Program-made: the position numbers and the translations under genes
From: Lunularia cruciata
Lineage: Eukaryota; Streptophyta; Marchantiopsida; Lunulariales; Lunulariaceae
Reading direction: 5' to 3'
Length of the DNA stretch: 64,000 nt
Assembly (NCBI GenBank): GCA_948567375.1
Contig: OX419759.1
Location: forward strand, 1,961,303 to 2,025,302
The notes under the pieces: generated by a model
Databases searched by the model: none
What the model saw: the letters and a program-made list of their open reading frames with translations, nothing else
Told to the model about the DNA's origin: nothing
Part shown: positions 52,057 through 64,000 of the stretch, piece after piece
Numbering within the stretch: the stretch's first letter is position 1
How the letters are laid out: the number at the start of each line of letters is the position of its first letter

Positions 52057-52701
52057 TTCTAGAAGCTACCTGCTTAGGGCGCAAGTTAACTAGTTGGGAA
52101 GCTTCCTAAGAAGCTTCTTAGATACTTCTAGAATATTCTAGGCTATTTTGTCTTATTCTCTACTTCGTAAGCCCGACTAACTTCGTCGCTAAACTCCATA
52201 TTGTTACACCCAAGGACACTAGATCTAAGCTAGATCTTACATCCAAGAAAATTTTCTTTCTTGGCTACCAAAGTGGTGTGAAAGGTTATAGGTTGTGGGA
52301 TCCCCTCACTTATAAATTGACTATCAGTAGAGATGTTTTGTTCAATGAGTCTAAATCATTGACCAAGGGGGAGAAAGTCTTGGCTCCTAATACTGACAAG
52401 GAAAAATCTCCTCAAATATTGTTGAGGGGGAGATTAATTATGATGGTTTTCATGATGAGTCACAAGGAGTTGCTCCCACAAAGGAACAAGTTTCCCAAGA
52501 GTGTGAGGAGATTAGTGCACCTTGACACATGTCAACATAGGAAAATCAAGGGGATTCATCAACAAGGAGGACATTTGGATGCTCTATTTGTGCTCTCAAT
52601 GATTTGGAAAATAGGCTGATTCAACACAATTAGGAGATGATGATATCTCTCTTGATGATGATGATGGTATGACTTGATCTTGGAAGAAGGAGAACCTTCT
52701 T

Positions 52702-55700
52702 TGTAACAATATGGAGTTGAGCAACGTAGTTAGTAAGGCTAACAAAGTAGAAAATAAGCCAAATTAGCCATGAATATTCCAAAAGCATCTAGGAAGCTTC
52801 TTGGGAAGCTTCTCAACTAGCTTAACTTGCACTCCAAGCATGTAGCTTCTAGAAGGAAACTTCTAGAAGCTTCCAACTAGTTTAGCTTGCATGCCAAGTA
52901 GGCGGCTTCTAGAAGGAAGCTTCTTGAGAAGCTTCTTGGTTAACTTAGCTTGCACTCTAAGAAAGTGACTCAAGGAAACTTCTTGAGAAGCTTCTCAAGG
53001 GCCTTGCATGATATTTATAAATACCAAAGCCAAAGCTCATGCTAGGCATTTGGAGTTTTCTCGCATTCAAGTGTCCCAAAATGAGCTATTCTCTTATTTC
53101 TCTCCTTGGTCTTGGTCTTTTACATTGGTATCAGAGCAAGAATGAGATAGATGGAATTTATGGACCGCCAAATCCACTTCTGCCAAACCATTAGGATTTT
53201 CATGTCTAGATATTAACCAAGAATAATTTCACACAATTCATCACCTCGCGCTTTGGGCAGGATTTTTTGCATATGATCACCTTGTCCAAGGAACCTTTGA
53301 TACTCCTGGTTGTAACTTATGGAGAATGGTGGACATGCTGCATCTATGTGTTAATCAATTAGATAAATTGGAAGAAGTGGGATAGAGTAGTAACTATGGC
53401 GGCAATACTGAATGTTATCCTTGCTATAAAAGACCAAGACCGAGGAGAGAAATAGGATAATGGAAGTTCATATTGGGACACTTGAATGAGGGAAAACTCC
53501 AAATGCCTAGCATGAGCTTTGGCTTTGGTATTTATAGGTAGTGTACAAGACCTTTGAGAAGCTTCTCAAGAAGCTTCCTCTAGCCACTTTCTTAGAGTGC
53601 AAGCCAAGTTAACTAGGAAGTTTCTCAAGAAGCTTCCTTCTAGAAGCCACATACTTGGCGTGTAAGCTAAGCTAGTTGGGAGCTTATAGAAGCTACTTAC
53701 TTGAGGTGCAAGCTAAGCTAGCCAGGAAGCTTCCCAAGAAGCTTCATAGATATTTCCAGAATATTCTAGGCTAATTTGTACTACTTGTGGAGAGTTCTAC
53801 CTTTTGGGCTCACTAATGCTCTAGTAGTCTTCATGGATCAAATGCATCAAGTGTTGGATGGACTATTGAATTTATACATGGTGGTGTTCTTAGATGATAT
53901 TTTAATCTATAGCAAGACAGAGGTAAAACACATGAATCATATACGAGAAGTCTTAAGACGACTATGACAATGGAAAATCTATTGTAAGGACTCAAAGTGT
54001 CCCTTTTGGTAAAAGGAAGTTACCTTCTTGGGTCACAAGGTCTCATTGGAGGAGATCAAGATGGAAGAAGAGAAAACCAAGGCCATTACTGATTGACCTA
54101 CTCCAAAGGATGCTACAAAAGTATGGGCATTTAATGGATTGGCCAATTTTTACCAACGGTTCATCCATTATTATGCTCATGTGACTACACCATTGGCTGA
54201 CCTCTTGGGGAAGAACTCAAGCGTCCGATGGACAACCAAGCACAAAGAAGCATTCCAAAAGTTGAAACATAAGGTGTCTTCAAGGCCCATTCTTCAACCA
54301 TATGATCCTCAACTACCTTGTGTGGTTGATTTTGATGCTTCTAACTTTGCAATAGGAATTTCTAGATGGGCTATATCTCATTGCCTTTGTGTCTTGTCAA
54401 CTAAATATGGCTAAAAGAAATTACTCTGCTCAAGAGCGAGAACAACTTGCAATGGTATATGCCACCAAGGTATGGAGGCATTATCTCTTGGGGAAACAAG
54501 TGATCATGCAAACTGATCACAAACCATTGTTGCAGACCTTACACTTGGAACACATGAGGAGTCAACATCATCAATCGGAGGAACAACTCCAATTTTTTGA
54601 CATCAAACTTGAGTACAAACCAGGTTGGTTCCATATCATCCCTGGTGCTCTATCACAACGACCTGATTTGAAGTCTCTTCTCCTCATCACAGTAGCAATT
54701 ACAACGGTGTCAATTGACTCTAAGGTCTAAAACAATTTTTGATCAACTCTATACCAAGATCCCTTCTTCTAGATGGTACATGGTCGTCTTACAACATGTG
54801 ATAAGGAGTAGAACACTTTCTCCTTCAAGGAAGGCCTTCTATTCCATGAGAACCGGATCTATGTTCCAACCAAAGGTGATCTCTGACTTGTGCGCCTTCA
54901 AGAAGCCCATGAATTACCAATAGTTGGTCACATGGGTGTGGTCAAGACCTTAGGTACCCTCCAACGGTGATGGTGGTGGCCCAACATGATAGGAGATGTT
55001 TGAGAGTTTTTCTGATCATGTGAGACTGCCAACGTAACAAGGCCACCAACTAGAAGCCAAGTGGACTCCTTCAACCACTCTCTATTCCATCTACTCAATA
55101 GGAACATGTGAGCTTTGGATCTCATCACATTCCTTGCCCAAGACAAAGCAAGGACACACAAAAATCTTAGTGTTTGTGGATAAGCTTAGTAAGCAAATCC
55201 ACTTGGCACTAACCTTTGATACCATGGATGCTCCAACATTAGTGCAAATCTACTTTGACAATATCTTCAAGCATCATGGGATGCCACGAGTACTCATCTC
55301 CTATAGTGATCCTTAATTCATCGAGAAGTTTTGGCAAGCACTCTTCCAGATACTCAACACCAAGCTTGCTTTGTCCACAACCTATCATCCTCAAACTGAT
55401 GGACAAACTGAACATGAAAATTGTACTTTGGAGGAATCGTTTGTTAGTGTCCACCATACCAATTGGGATGAATATCTTGCATTTGCAAAATCTGCCTACA
55501 ACATCTCCAAATAGGCAAGCATTAGATTTTACCCTTTCTTTCTCAATTTTGGCCAAGATCCACTTTTCCTAGATTCTCTTCTTGCTCTTCCTCCATCTTA
55601 GGTCCCTCATACTTCAACCTTCTTGACTATCATCTCAAAATCTCTCCAACAAGCCAAATCTCCAAGTAGGTAACTTCTAGAAGCTTCTAACTAGTTTAGC

Positions 55701-55929
55701 TTGCATACCAAGTAGGTAGCTTCTAGAATGAAACTTCTTGGTTAACTTGGCTTTCACTCTAAGAAAGTGGCTCAAGGAAAATTCTTGAGAAGCTTCTCAA
55801 AGTCCTTGTATGATATCTATAAATACCAAAGCCAAAGCTCATGCTAGGTATTTGGAGTTTTTCCTCATTCAAGTGTCCCAATGTGAGCTTCCATTCTCCT
55901 ATTTCTCTCCTTGGTCTTGGTCTTTTACA
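52702..55929 (+). mobile_element. Ty3/gypsy chromovirus 2, internally deleted, inside copia
   Basis: Same family as chromovirus 1, opposite orientation. 5' LTR 52702-53126 (TGTAACAATATGG...CTTTTACA), then the tRNA primer site TGGTATCAGAGC. An incomplete interior follows, with reverse transcriptase from about 53775 (FLDDILIYS), RNase H and part of integrase to about 55655, then a 5'-truncated 3' LTR (about 55660-55929). The outer ends carry the 5-bp duplication TTCTT (52697-52701 and 55930-55934), so these are the original ends despite large internal losses. gag, protease and the chromodomain are missing, and the remaining frames have many breaks. Confidence 0.9.
53426..53778 (-). mobile_element. 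Truncated chromovirus LTR inside chromovirus 2
   Basis: A minus-oriented LTR of the same family (ATAAAAGACCAAGACCGAGG... to ...AATATTCTAGGCTAATTTGTA) sits between the leader and the reverse transcriptase of chromovirus 2. It lacks about the last 60 bp. It is a remnant of a further insertion or a recombination product that also removed gag and protease. Confidence 0.8.
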
Positions 55930-57665
55930 TTCTTCATACAATGAGCCTCAAAATTTAATAGAAAAGCTTAAGTGGAATGCAACAATGTAAAGAGAGATGC
56001 AATCATTAATTGATAACAAGACTTGGGAGTGAAGCTTCCAAAACATCAACAATTGGTGGACAAGAAGTGGGTTTACAAACTGAAAGATAGCCACACTGAT
56101 GGAGAAAAGAAGATCTATAAGGCCAGTTTGGTGGCAAAGGGATTCACATAAGAAAAAAGTGTGGATTACAACGAGGTCTACTCTCATGTTTCTAAGTATG
56201 CCACTATTGCTTATTGTGTGTACTTGTGACTTTCTTTGGTCTTATCTTAGATCAAATGGATGTTGTCACTACTTTCCTCCATGGCAAATTAGATGAGGTG
56301 ATCTTCATGAGACAACCTATGGGCTCTATGAAGAAAAGCTGAGAGAATATGGTTTGTAGGTTGCTAAAATCCTTATATGGATTGAAGCAAGCCACTAGAC
56401 AATGGAACAAATGGTTTGATGATTTCATGAGGTCACAAGGATTTAAATAGAGTGTCTTTGATACCTATATATACATGAAAAAGGTGAGTAATGAAGTCTT
56501 TGGCTTCATTATTCTGGTACTCTATGTGGATGACATGCTTATTACAGCTAGGAATAGGTCTGATGTTGATAAGCTGAAAGCTCTCTTGAGTTCTGAGTTT
56601 AGAATGAAAGATCTTGGTACTACAAGGAGGATTTTGGGGATAGAGATCCAAAGAAACTTGGAGGATAGGAAGTTGTGGTAACTCAAGGGAAGTATGCTAG
56701 AAAGGTACTTGTGAGATTTAACATGGAGAATTGCAAGTTTTTGAGTATTCCTTTAGCTCCTCACTTCAAGCTTTCATTAGCTTTTTGTCCAATAGATGTT
56801 GTGGAGAAAGGTTTGATGTCCAAGATCCCTTACGATAAGGTAGTAGAAATCATGTTTTTGATGATTTGCACTAAACCTAACATTGCTCTAGCTATGGGCA
56901 AGACTAGCACATACATGTCAAATCCAAGGAGAATACATTGGGAAGTTATGAAGTGGATCCTCATATATCTCAAGGATACGTTGGATTTTGGCCTTATGTT
57001 TGATGCTAAATCTTACAATGCCATATCACTTATTGGCTACATAGATGTTTACTATGGACAAGATCTAGATAAGAGGAAATCTATGACTGGGTATGTGTTC
57101 ACACTTGGAGGTGGATGCATAAGTTGGAGATCTATAAAGCATACATGAGTAGCTCAGTTTACTACAAAAGTTGAGTATGTAGTAGCAACAAAAGTAGTGA
57201 AGGAAGCAGTTTGGTTGGACAGGCTTATCACATATATGGGATTAACTCATGACATTATGCCTGCTTTACATCTAGCTATGGATCAGGTAATGGACATTAG
57301 AGTGAAGCCTATCTACATCAAGTATCATTTTCTCAGATACGCTCTGTTTGATAAAATGATTGAGCTAGTCAAGATTGATGATAAACTCAACCCTACTAAT
57401 GCTTTTACAAAAGTGATTTCTCTAGAAAGTTTTTTGAGACATCATGTTAATTGTAGATGTTGCATATGGGCACAAGCAGAGTAGACTAGCAATTGTGTTA
57501 TCTCTATATATGATTTTACTCTATCATGTCTAGGCTATGGCTTAGTTCTAGTTAACTCTAGTTTACAAAGGGACCTATGTTAGGCTTCCTTTTAGGACTT
57601 CCCGCTGAGTAATCATATAGGTTATAGAGGTTAAGGACCCCAAGATATGAGTCAAGGGGGAGATT

Positions 57666-57930
57666 GTTAGGAGTTAACTCAGATCTTGAGTAACTCAAGT
57701 TAGTTTCATTATGATCAGTAAGACTAGGGCTGGACTACTATATGAGAGATCTGGTAGAAGCTCTTTGTGACACATTTGTTGTATTATCAATAAAGCTACT
57801 GATATGTTCCTATGTACATAGCCTCAATAAGGTGAACCACATATTCTCTTGTGCTGACCATGCTCCATGCATTTCTTGTGTATTCCTGATTTGGATTGTT
57901 TATTTATAATGTGTTTCAATGTTCCTACAT
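57666..57930 (+). repeat. Copia 3' LTR
   Basis: A 265-bp sequence starting TGTTAGGAGTTAACTC directly after the purine tract and ending TGTTCCTACA. A TATCAATAAAGC-type polyadenylation region is visible near 57790. No partner 5' LTR is in view, so the right boundary is set only by the TG...CA ends. Confidence 0.7.
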
Positions 57931-60901
57931 TAAGGTTTCAAGTTCCTTTACTTTAGTGTTGCTTTACTAGAATCTTGAGGAATATATCAAGAGACCAAAG
58001 AAGGAATGAAGCAAGGAGGACAGATAGTTCTATATGGATGATTCCTACAATAAGGATGCAACACACCATCAATTATGAGGATAGTCCTCAATGATAAACC
58101 TAAAGTAGTAAATGCAACATAAGGTCTAACTACATGCCTTTTCCATGGCTTCATATACCCATCATGATCACTAAAAAAGGCCATGAGTTAATCCTTGGTG
58201 TGTACTCTACCTGGTAAGAAGCCCTCCTCCTACATGGACTAGAGTAGGTGCTCTACTTTGTCTTAGTACAATCATCTAAATGATCACCTCAAAGAAATGC
58301 ACACAATACACCATAAAGTCTCTAACTCCCAAATGCAAAACATACCTAAATATAATTCTATCTATATAATGTGACCATCCACATTGCACAACCAAGTCAC
58401 ACCATTGAGTGAAGAGCCAACTATTATCCCACATAAGGTATGCAAGACAACCAACATCAAACACTAAAATCGTCCTTTATCTCTTGTGAGCATAGACAAT
58501 ATGAGGAATGAAGTGCCCAAACAATATCACATTCCTCTTCAAAAGGATAAGTCTACTAATCTCACTCAAGAGTGTTATCCTCCTCTCCTCAAGCCATTCT
58601 CACTTCTCATGAGTATGGGTAAAAGAGGGAAGGGGGCCAACTTATCTGATAGTCTAAGTCTCCATGGAATAATATCACCATCTTGGGTCATCACTCTAGG
58701 CTCTTCTTGAGGCATGCCATGCAGATGAAGCATTGTTTGTGTTCTATGGTTGATGCTAGGTATCATGTCCACTAAGTATATATCCCATGAGTGATACAAG
58801 GTATAGTGTCAATTTGTGTCCCATGGGTGATACAATGGATAATGTTTGTTCCATGGTGAGGCTAGGTATAGTGTCCATCTAAGTTTCCATACATATCTCT
58901 TTCTCTATACCCTCACACTACTCATATTGCCTCTATGCCTCCTCTAATAGCTCATGGATGATACTAAGCTCTCTCCAATAAAACTCCTCTTAATAACTCC
59001 TCCCCTAGTATCCCTTGCTACGCACCATCTATCTAACTCAACTAATCACTTGGCCTCAATCCTTTCTTCAATCACTAAGTGATCATCTTGCTTTGCCAAA
59101 GTACACAATCTCTCAAGAATAGCAACTATGACAATCCAATGTAACATACTAATAATATAATTGGTAAGAATGGATTTTTCCCAAAAGGATAAGGTTCAAA
59201 GATGGCTAGGCGTGAAGGAAACCATATCACTTTATCATGAGCTATCTATTGTTGTTATCCTCTTGGGCATGACAATCCCAAAAGAGTGTATTGCATCTCA
59301 ATGGTGCAATACACTCAAATCATATTCATGAAAGATATCCCATCAACTTGGCTCCTTAAGGTGATGGTTTAGTCTATATTGAAGGTCATTAGCTCCAAAG
59401 GTTTGTAACTTTGCAATTATCTATATCATGCATACTACATTGCCAATGAAAACGTTCTACCCTTCCTAAAAGGCATTTCTCACTACTATTTTGCAAGTTT
59501 GTGACTAGAAGGGCTTTTTGTTACTTGTGGTACTTCACAACACTCAACTATCATGGCCGGTCAACATATTGCCTCAATCCTTCAGAATAGCTAGTGATCC
59601 AATACCTTGGTAAAGCTTAATTGCCTTCTTGTACCTTAACACTTATGTTCTTACTTCAAGTTCCCCACCAATACTCTATTCAACAGTCACAACATTGACA
59701 CATTGAAGATCATAGAGGTCCTTATCACACTATGCCCAATACAAAATCCAATTCATGCATACGCAACAATCACAAATTGACCATATATACAAATATAGAT
59801 AATGAAATGATGAAGCTTGGAATTTCATATAGATATGAGTTGAATGCAACTTCAGTGAACTTGCATTATATTGAGGTGATCTCCTTGATACCTTCTAATA
59901 AAATAAGATGGGGTACATCCATGGCTATGTGATGCCATGATCCAAAGATTAACCTCTAAACCAATTGATACTAACCTTAATGTAACTACTCTGTCTTACT
60001 AAAGTAATGTTGCAATGATGCCACATATAGAAGGTGCCTACTATATACTCTACTAGTTACAAACCTCTAGCTAGACATTGGAAGAATGGTTGCAATGACA
60101 TGGCACTAGCAAATTTTTCCTATTGTACATGATCATTGTCCTCTCCAACATCTTGTCACCGTTAGTGAGACGTCATGGTCATGCTTGACTACAATGGTCT
60201 CCCACCATGATGAGGTTTGACTCCAATGATCGGATAACTTTGATGCTCATGGCATAATGATTGCACCTTGAGGGTGTAACTTATTTTACAAATGTACATG
60301 TATATAGATACAACAAATCTCTACTTCCTTGACCCACTTGGCTTCCCTCATGCATCTTCTTCCTTGCATCTTTGGATCACTTCATCAACATTCTCTCAAT
60401 ATTCTCTAGCTCTTGGCTGACCTTGGTTAAGATGTTATAAAATTTGTTGTTAATATGTTTCCATAGCTTCTCATTTTGTCAATTGCTCAATCAAATACTT
60501 CTTTATACCTAAGGCATGTATCTTTGACTTAACTTCCTAAGCTTTGTATGATGAAATTTGAACAACGCCACCACTACTACTTGCATCTTAAGTTGGTTTG
60601 GAGTGTCCTCTACTATTTATGATCACCCTTGTCCGCTCCTTATCCAAAGTATCTTGGATAGATTGCACCTCCTTATCCACCTCTTGCTAGATCTGCTCAC
60701 AATCCTAGTGACCATTGCCGATCATGATCGATTCCGCAATGCGCACTTGGGCCTTTTCAACCTTTGTGTTGAGGCCCTACTTATCCTTAACAATATGGTT
60801 GCAAAGAATCTTTAGTCTTGCTTCAAAGATGCCACCTTCTTATCTATAGCACTCAATTGCTCCTTGTGCTTGTTCATCTCCTCCTCACAATGCTTGGACC
60901 T
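57931..60901. other. Decayed sequence between copia and chromovirus 3
   Basis: Contains the diverged relative of the 45857-46270 frame at about 57987-58184 and otherwise only short unsupported open frames. On the minus strand at about 60900-60600 the DNA still reads as a charged coiled coil (KHCEEEMNKHKEQLSAIDKK, VEKAQVRIAES, VDKEVQSIQDTLDKE) interrupted by stops, so it is a gene remnant of unknown kind. Confidence 0.5.
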
Positions 60902-63900
60902 TGTAACAATATGGAGTTTAGCGACAAAGTTAGTCGGGATTATGAAATAGCACATAAGACAAATTAGCCTAGAATATTCCAAAGTATCTAAGAAGCTTCT
61001 TGGGAAGCTTCTTGGCTAGCTTAGCTTGCACCTCAAGTAAGTAGCTTCTAGAAGAAAGCTTCTAGAAGCTTCCAACTAGCTTAGCTTGCATGCCAAGTAG
61101 ACGGCTTCTAGAAGGAAGCTTCTTGAGAAGCTTCCTAGTTAACTTGGCTTGCACTCTAAGAAAGCGGCTTGAGGAAGCTTCTTGAGAAGCTTCTCAAGGG
61201 CCTTGTATGCTACCTATAAATACCAAAGCCAAAGCTCATGCTAGGCATTCAGATTTTTCCTACATTCAAGTGTCCCAATGTGAGTTTCCATTCTCTTATT
61301 TCTCTCCTTGGTCTCGGTCTTTTACATTGTTATCAGAGTAGGAATGAGATGGATGGAATTTATGGACCACCAAATCCACTTCTACCAAACCATTGGGATT
61401 TTCATATCCAGATATTACCTAAGCACCGCTTCACACAATTCATCACCTCACGCTTTGGGCAAGATTTTCTACATATGATCACCGTGTCTGAGGAACTCTT
61501 GATACTTCTAGTTTTTACTTATGGAGAGAGGTGGATGTGTTGTATCTATGTGTTAATCACTTAGATAAATTGAGAGTAGGATAGAGTTGTAGCTATGGCG
61601 GCAATACCGGATGTTCTCCTTGTGATGCAACAACAAATTGAGCACCTTACTTGATTTTTGGATGAATGAGACCAACAACAATAAGAACATATAGAGAGAG
61701 CATTAGTCCAAGATGGAGAAGATTGTATTTGATTTCCAAGACCCAAGGTGTTTGAAGGCAAGAATCTTCTGTGCATAGTGGAGAATTTTGTGTTTGATTG
61801 CAAACGTTACTTCAAAGCCACCAATCTTCAAGATGAACGGAAATAGATTCTCTTGGCTTCTAGCCAATTGGATGGTATGGCAAAACTTTGGTGGCGATTC
61901 CAAGTGGAGCAAGTTGAATGACAGATTGTTGCACCAATCTTGACATGGACAGAATTCAAGGATACAATACTTGGTCGATTTCAAACTATAGGATACATCA
62001 TACAATTTCGAAACATCATTATGCAAATTCTAGATATACAAGAAGGAGAAGTTTTGGATTGATTTGTACGGGGATTGAAGTCACAAACGAAATTGGAGGT
62101 GACCATGCAAGAACCACAAAATGTAGAAGAAGTCATGCAATTGGCTGAGCGCTTTGATTCCTTGGTTACAACAACTTGGTCTCAACCTTGACTTACACCA
62201 AGCTTACCAATACAATACGCAAGGGTGGAAGAACTAGCACCAATGGAGATTGATGCTATCCAACAAAGGCCACTTGGTGCAACAGATAGAGAAAGATTGC
62301 AATAAAATGGAGGTTATTTTTATTGTTGCCAAGTTGGACATTGCATTGTTGAATGTCCACTTAGGAATGGGTGACCTCGACAAGTTGCCCAGATGGAGTT
62401 TGTGGAACCAAATGATCAGGGAAATGATGAATCCCAATAGGAGATTTTGAGCCGCCTACTGGGAGCTTGATTAGTTCCAAGAGGATTGAAGGCTCAACCT
62501 ATGCAAGTTTGCTTCACTTGCAAGGTACAATATCTAATTGGGGTTGTAGGATTTTGGTTGATTTTGGAAGTTTAGAGAATTGCATGTCTATGCAAGTAGC
62601 AAAGGAATTGGATGTTCCTATCAAGCAAGTGATTAGAAGTAGTTTGATGATGGCGGATGGTAGAAAGGGTTCTACATTTGGCACATCACATCCTATTACC
62701 TTCAAGATTGGGAAGGAGTATTTAGAGTGTATAAGGTTTATAGTGGCACCTCTACACTATAATATCATTCAAGGTCTACCTTGGCTTGAACGTCATAAGG
62801 TTCAATTTGATTGGACCCAACGCCAAATTCAAGTACAACACCAAGGTAGGAATTTCCGATTAGGTTGTCTGGCACCTCTAAGTAAGACACCTAAGAATAG
62901 TCAGTCCCAAGATGCAAAGTTTGTCGAGAAGGTGGCCATAGAGTGAACCTTGAAAAGAGTGGAGTCCCAAGATGGGAAGTTTGCCAAGAAGGCAACAATA
63001 GAGCAAGCTTGGAAGAGAGATGAGTCCTTGGAAGAGAATTTGGTTAGTAAAGCAGCCATAGAGCAAGCTTTGGAGGAAGATAAGTATGTATTTGCAGTGT
63101 GGATCAAGCCGATTGCACAAGAACAATTGGAGGAGGGCCAAGAGCCTCATCAAGCAATGGTTGATTGGATATTTCAAGAGTTTGCAGATGTGTTTCCGAA
63201 TGATCTGCCAAAGGGATTACCCTTCGATCAAGGTATGCTCTTCAAGATTGAGTTGTTGCCAGGGAGTACTCTAATGAGTAAACCAATCTATTGTCTCTCA
63301 CCAAAGGAGTTGGAGGAGTTGAAAACAACACTTATAGAGTTGTTGGAGAAGGACTTCATACAACATAGTACCTCTCTTTGGGGAGCACCGGTACTATTTG
63401 TTCCAAAGAAGGATGGAGGACTTTGTTTTTGTATTGATTATCATGGGCTCAATAAGCAAACTGTGAAGAATGCATATCCCTTGCCTCGGATCAATGACTT
63501 GCTTGATCAACTAAGTGGAGCATGCTACTTTTCCAAGTTGGATCTCTACATCGGCTATTGGAAAATTCCTATTGATAGAGAGGATGTGCAAAAGATTACC
63601 TTTTGTACAAGGTATGGACATTTTGAGTAGAGAGTTCTACCTTTCAGACTCACTAATGCTCCAACAGTCTTCATGGATCAGATGCATCGGGTGTTGGATG
63701 GACTATTGGATCGATCTGTGGTGGTGTTCTTGGATGATATCTTAATTTATAGTAAGACAGAGGTAGAACACGTGAATCATGTACGAGAAGTCCTAAGATG
63801 ACTACGACAATGGAAATTTACTACAAGAAGTCAAAGTGTGCCTTTTGGCAGAAGGATGTTATCTTCTTGGGTCATAAGATCTCATCAAAGGGGATCAAGA

Positions 63901-64000
63901 TGGAAGAAGAGAAAATCAAGGCCATTACTAGTTGGCCTACCCCAAAGGATGCTATAGAAGTACGGGCATTCAATGGATTGGCTAGTTTTTACCAATGGTT
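60902..64000 (+). mobile_element. Ty3/gypsy chromovirus 3, left part, runs off the window
   Basis: 5' LTR 60902-61326 (TGTAACAATATGGAG...CTTTTACA) with the TATA-like CTATAAATAC at about 61214. Next come a primer site diverged to TTGTTATCAGAG, gag (about 61597-62450), protease (near 62530) and reverse transcriptase (FLDDILIYS near 63730) up to the window end. It is the same family as chromoviruses 1 and 2 and is broken in several places. GACCT (60897-60901) would be its left target duplication; the right end is not visible. Confidence 0.9.

Larger units (their letters stand above)
46567..52208 (-). mobile_element. Ty3/gypsy chromovirus 1, complete with both LTRs, young
   Basis: A 5642-bp element with TG...CA LTRs of 423 bp each (46567-46989 and 51786-52208) that differ at only 2 sites, flanked by the 5-bp duplication CCCAA (46562-46566 and 52209-52213). 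Just inside the 5' LTR is TGGTATCAGAGC, the usual primer site for initiator methionine tRNA; a purine tract adjoins the 3' LTR. Parts from right to left: gag with zinc knuckle CFYCRQLGHRIAEC (about 51.5-50.68 kb), aspartic protease (about 50.5 kb), reverse transcriptase and RNase H (about 49.9-48.6 kb), integrase (about 48.3-47.4 kb) and a chromodomain (about 47.17-47.0 kb). All domains are present, but the coding region has roughly half a dozen or more breaks. LTR identity suggests an age well under a million years at usual plant rates. Confidence 0.95.
46480..57930 (+). mobile_element. Broken Ty1/copia element, twice interrupted by chromovirus insertions
   Basis: Copia fossil on the plus strand, present in segments: about 46480-46566 and 52209-52701 (end of integrase, with GYRLWDPLTYKLTISRDV, and the linker), and 55930-57665 (reverse transcriptase with LYGLKQATRQW and LYVDDMLI, then RNase H). 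A 3' LTR at 57666-57930 follows a purine tract, AAGGGGGAGA. The 5' half and 5' LTR are not visible. It has many breaks. It is older than the two gypsy insertions that lie in it. The 3' LTR runs TGTTAGGA...TTCCTACA. Confidence 0.85.

Overview
This is nuclear DNA of a streptophyte plant. The evidence is three host genes with ordinary GT-AG introns and plant-type protein families: a WW-domain DEAD-box helicase of the DRH1/RH14 type, a Golgi PMT (QUASIMODO2-like) methyltransferase, and a DWARF27-like carotenoid isomerase. A fourth small gene looks like the cell-cycle protein APC15. The lineage is less certain. The compact genes and the abundant zinc-finger, restriction-endonuclease-like LINEs make me lean to an early-diverging land plant (bryophyte, lycophyte or fern), but this is inference.

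Layout: 0.5-4.1 kb holds a full-length but decayed LINE (copy A). The DEAD-box gene follows at 4957-8069 (+). From 9.7 to 16.6 kb there is a graveyard of the same LINE family: a plus-strand tail, an old antisense near-full copy, a 5'-truncated antisense copy and a tail-only micro-copy. The PMT gene occupies 18094-22054 (-). From about 23.3 to 28.7 kb the DNA is strikingly AT-rich, with one anomalous open frame and two more truncated LINEs. From 29.4 to 33 kb I recognise no gene. A LINE with a perfect 15-bp target duplication lies at 33049-36748 (+). The DWARF27-like gene (37752-41101, +) and the APC15-like gene (-, 42863 downwards) are convergent.

From 43.5 kb to the end the window is nested retrotransposon debris. 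A broken Ty1/copia element (about 46.48-57.93 kb) was hit twice by one Ty3/gypsy chromovirus family: a very young copy on the minus strand (46567-52208, duplication CCCAA, 423-bp LTRs differing at 2 sites) and an internally deleted copy on the plus strand (52702-55929, duplication TTCTT). A third copy starts at 60902 and runs off the window.

The two most interesting signals are: (1) the LINE family's 3' end, a roughly 42-46-bp hairpin-bearing unit found at the end of longer copies, as a tandem array of three, and as solo micro-copies, one inside an intron of the DWARF27-like gene; and (2) dense, perfectly phased heat-shock-element arrays in the chromovirus LTRs.
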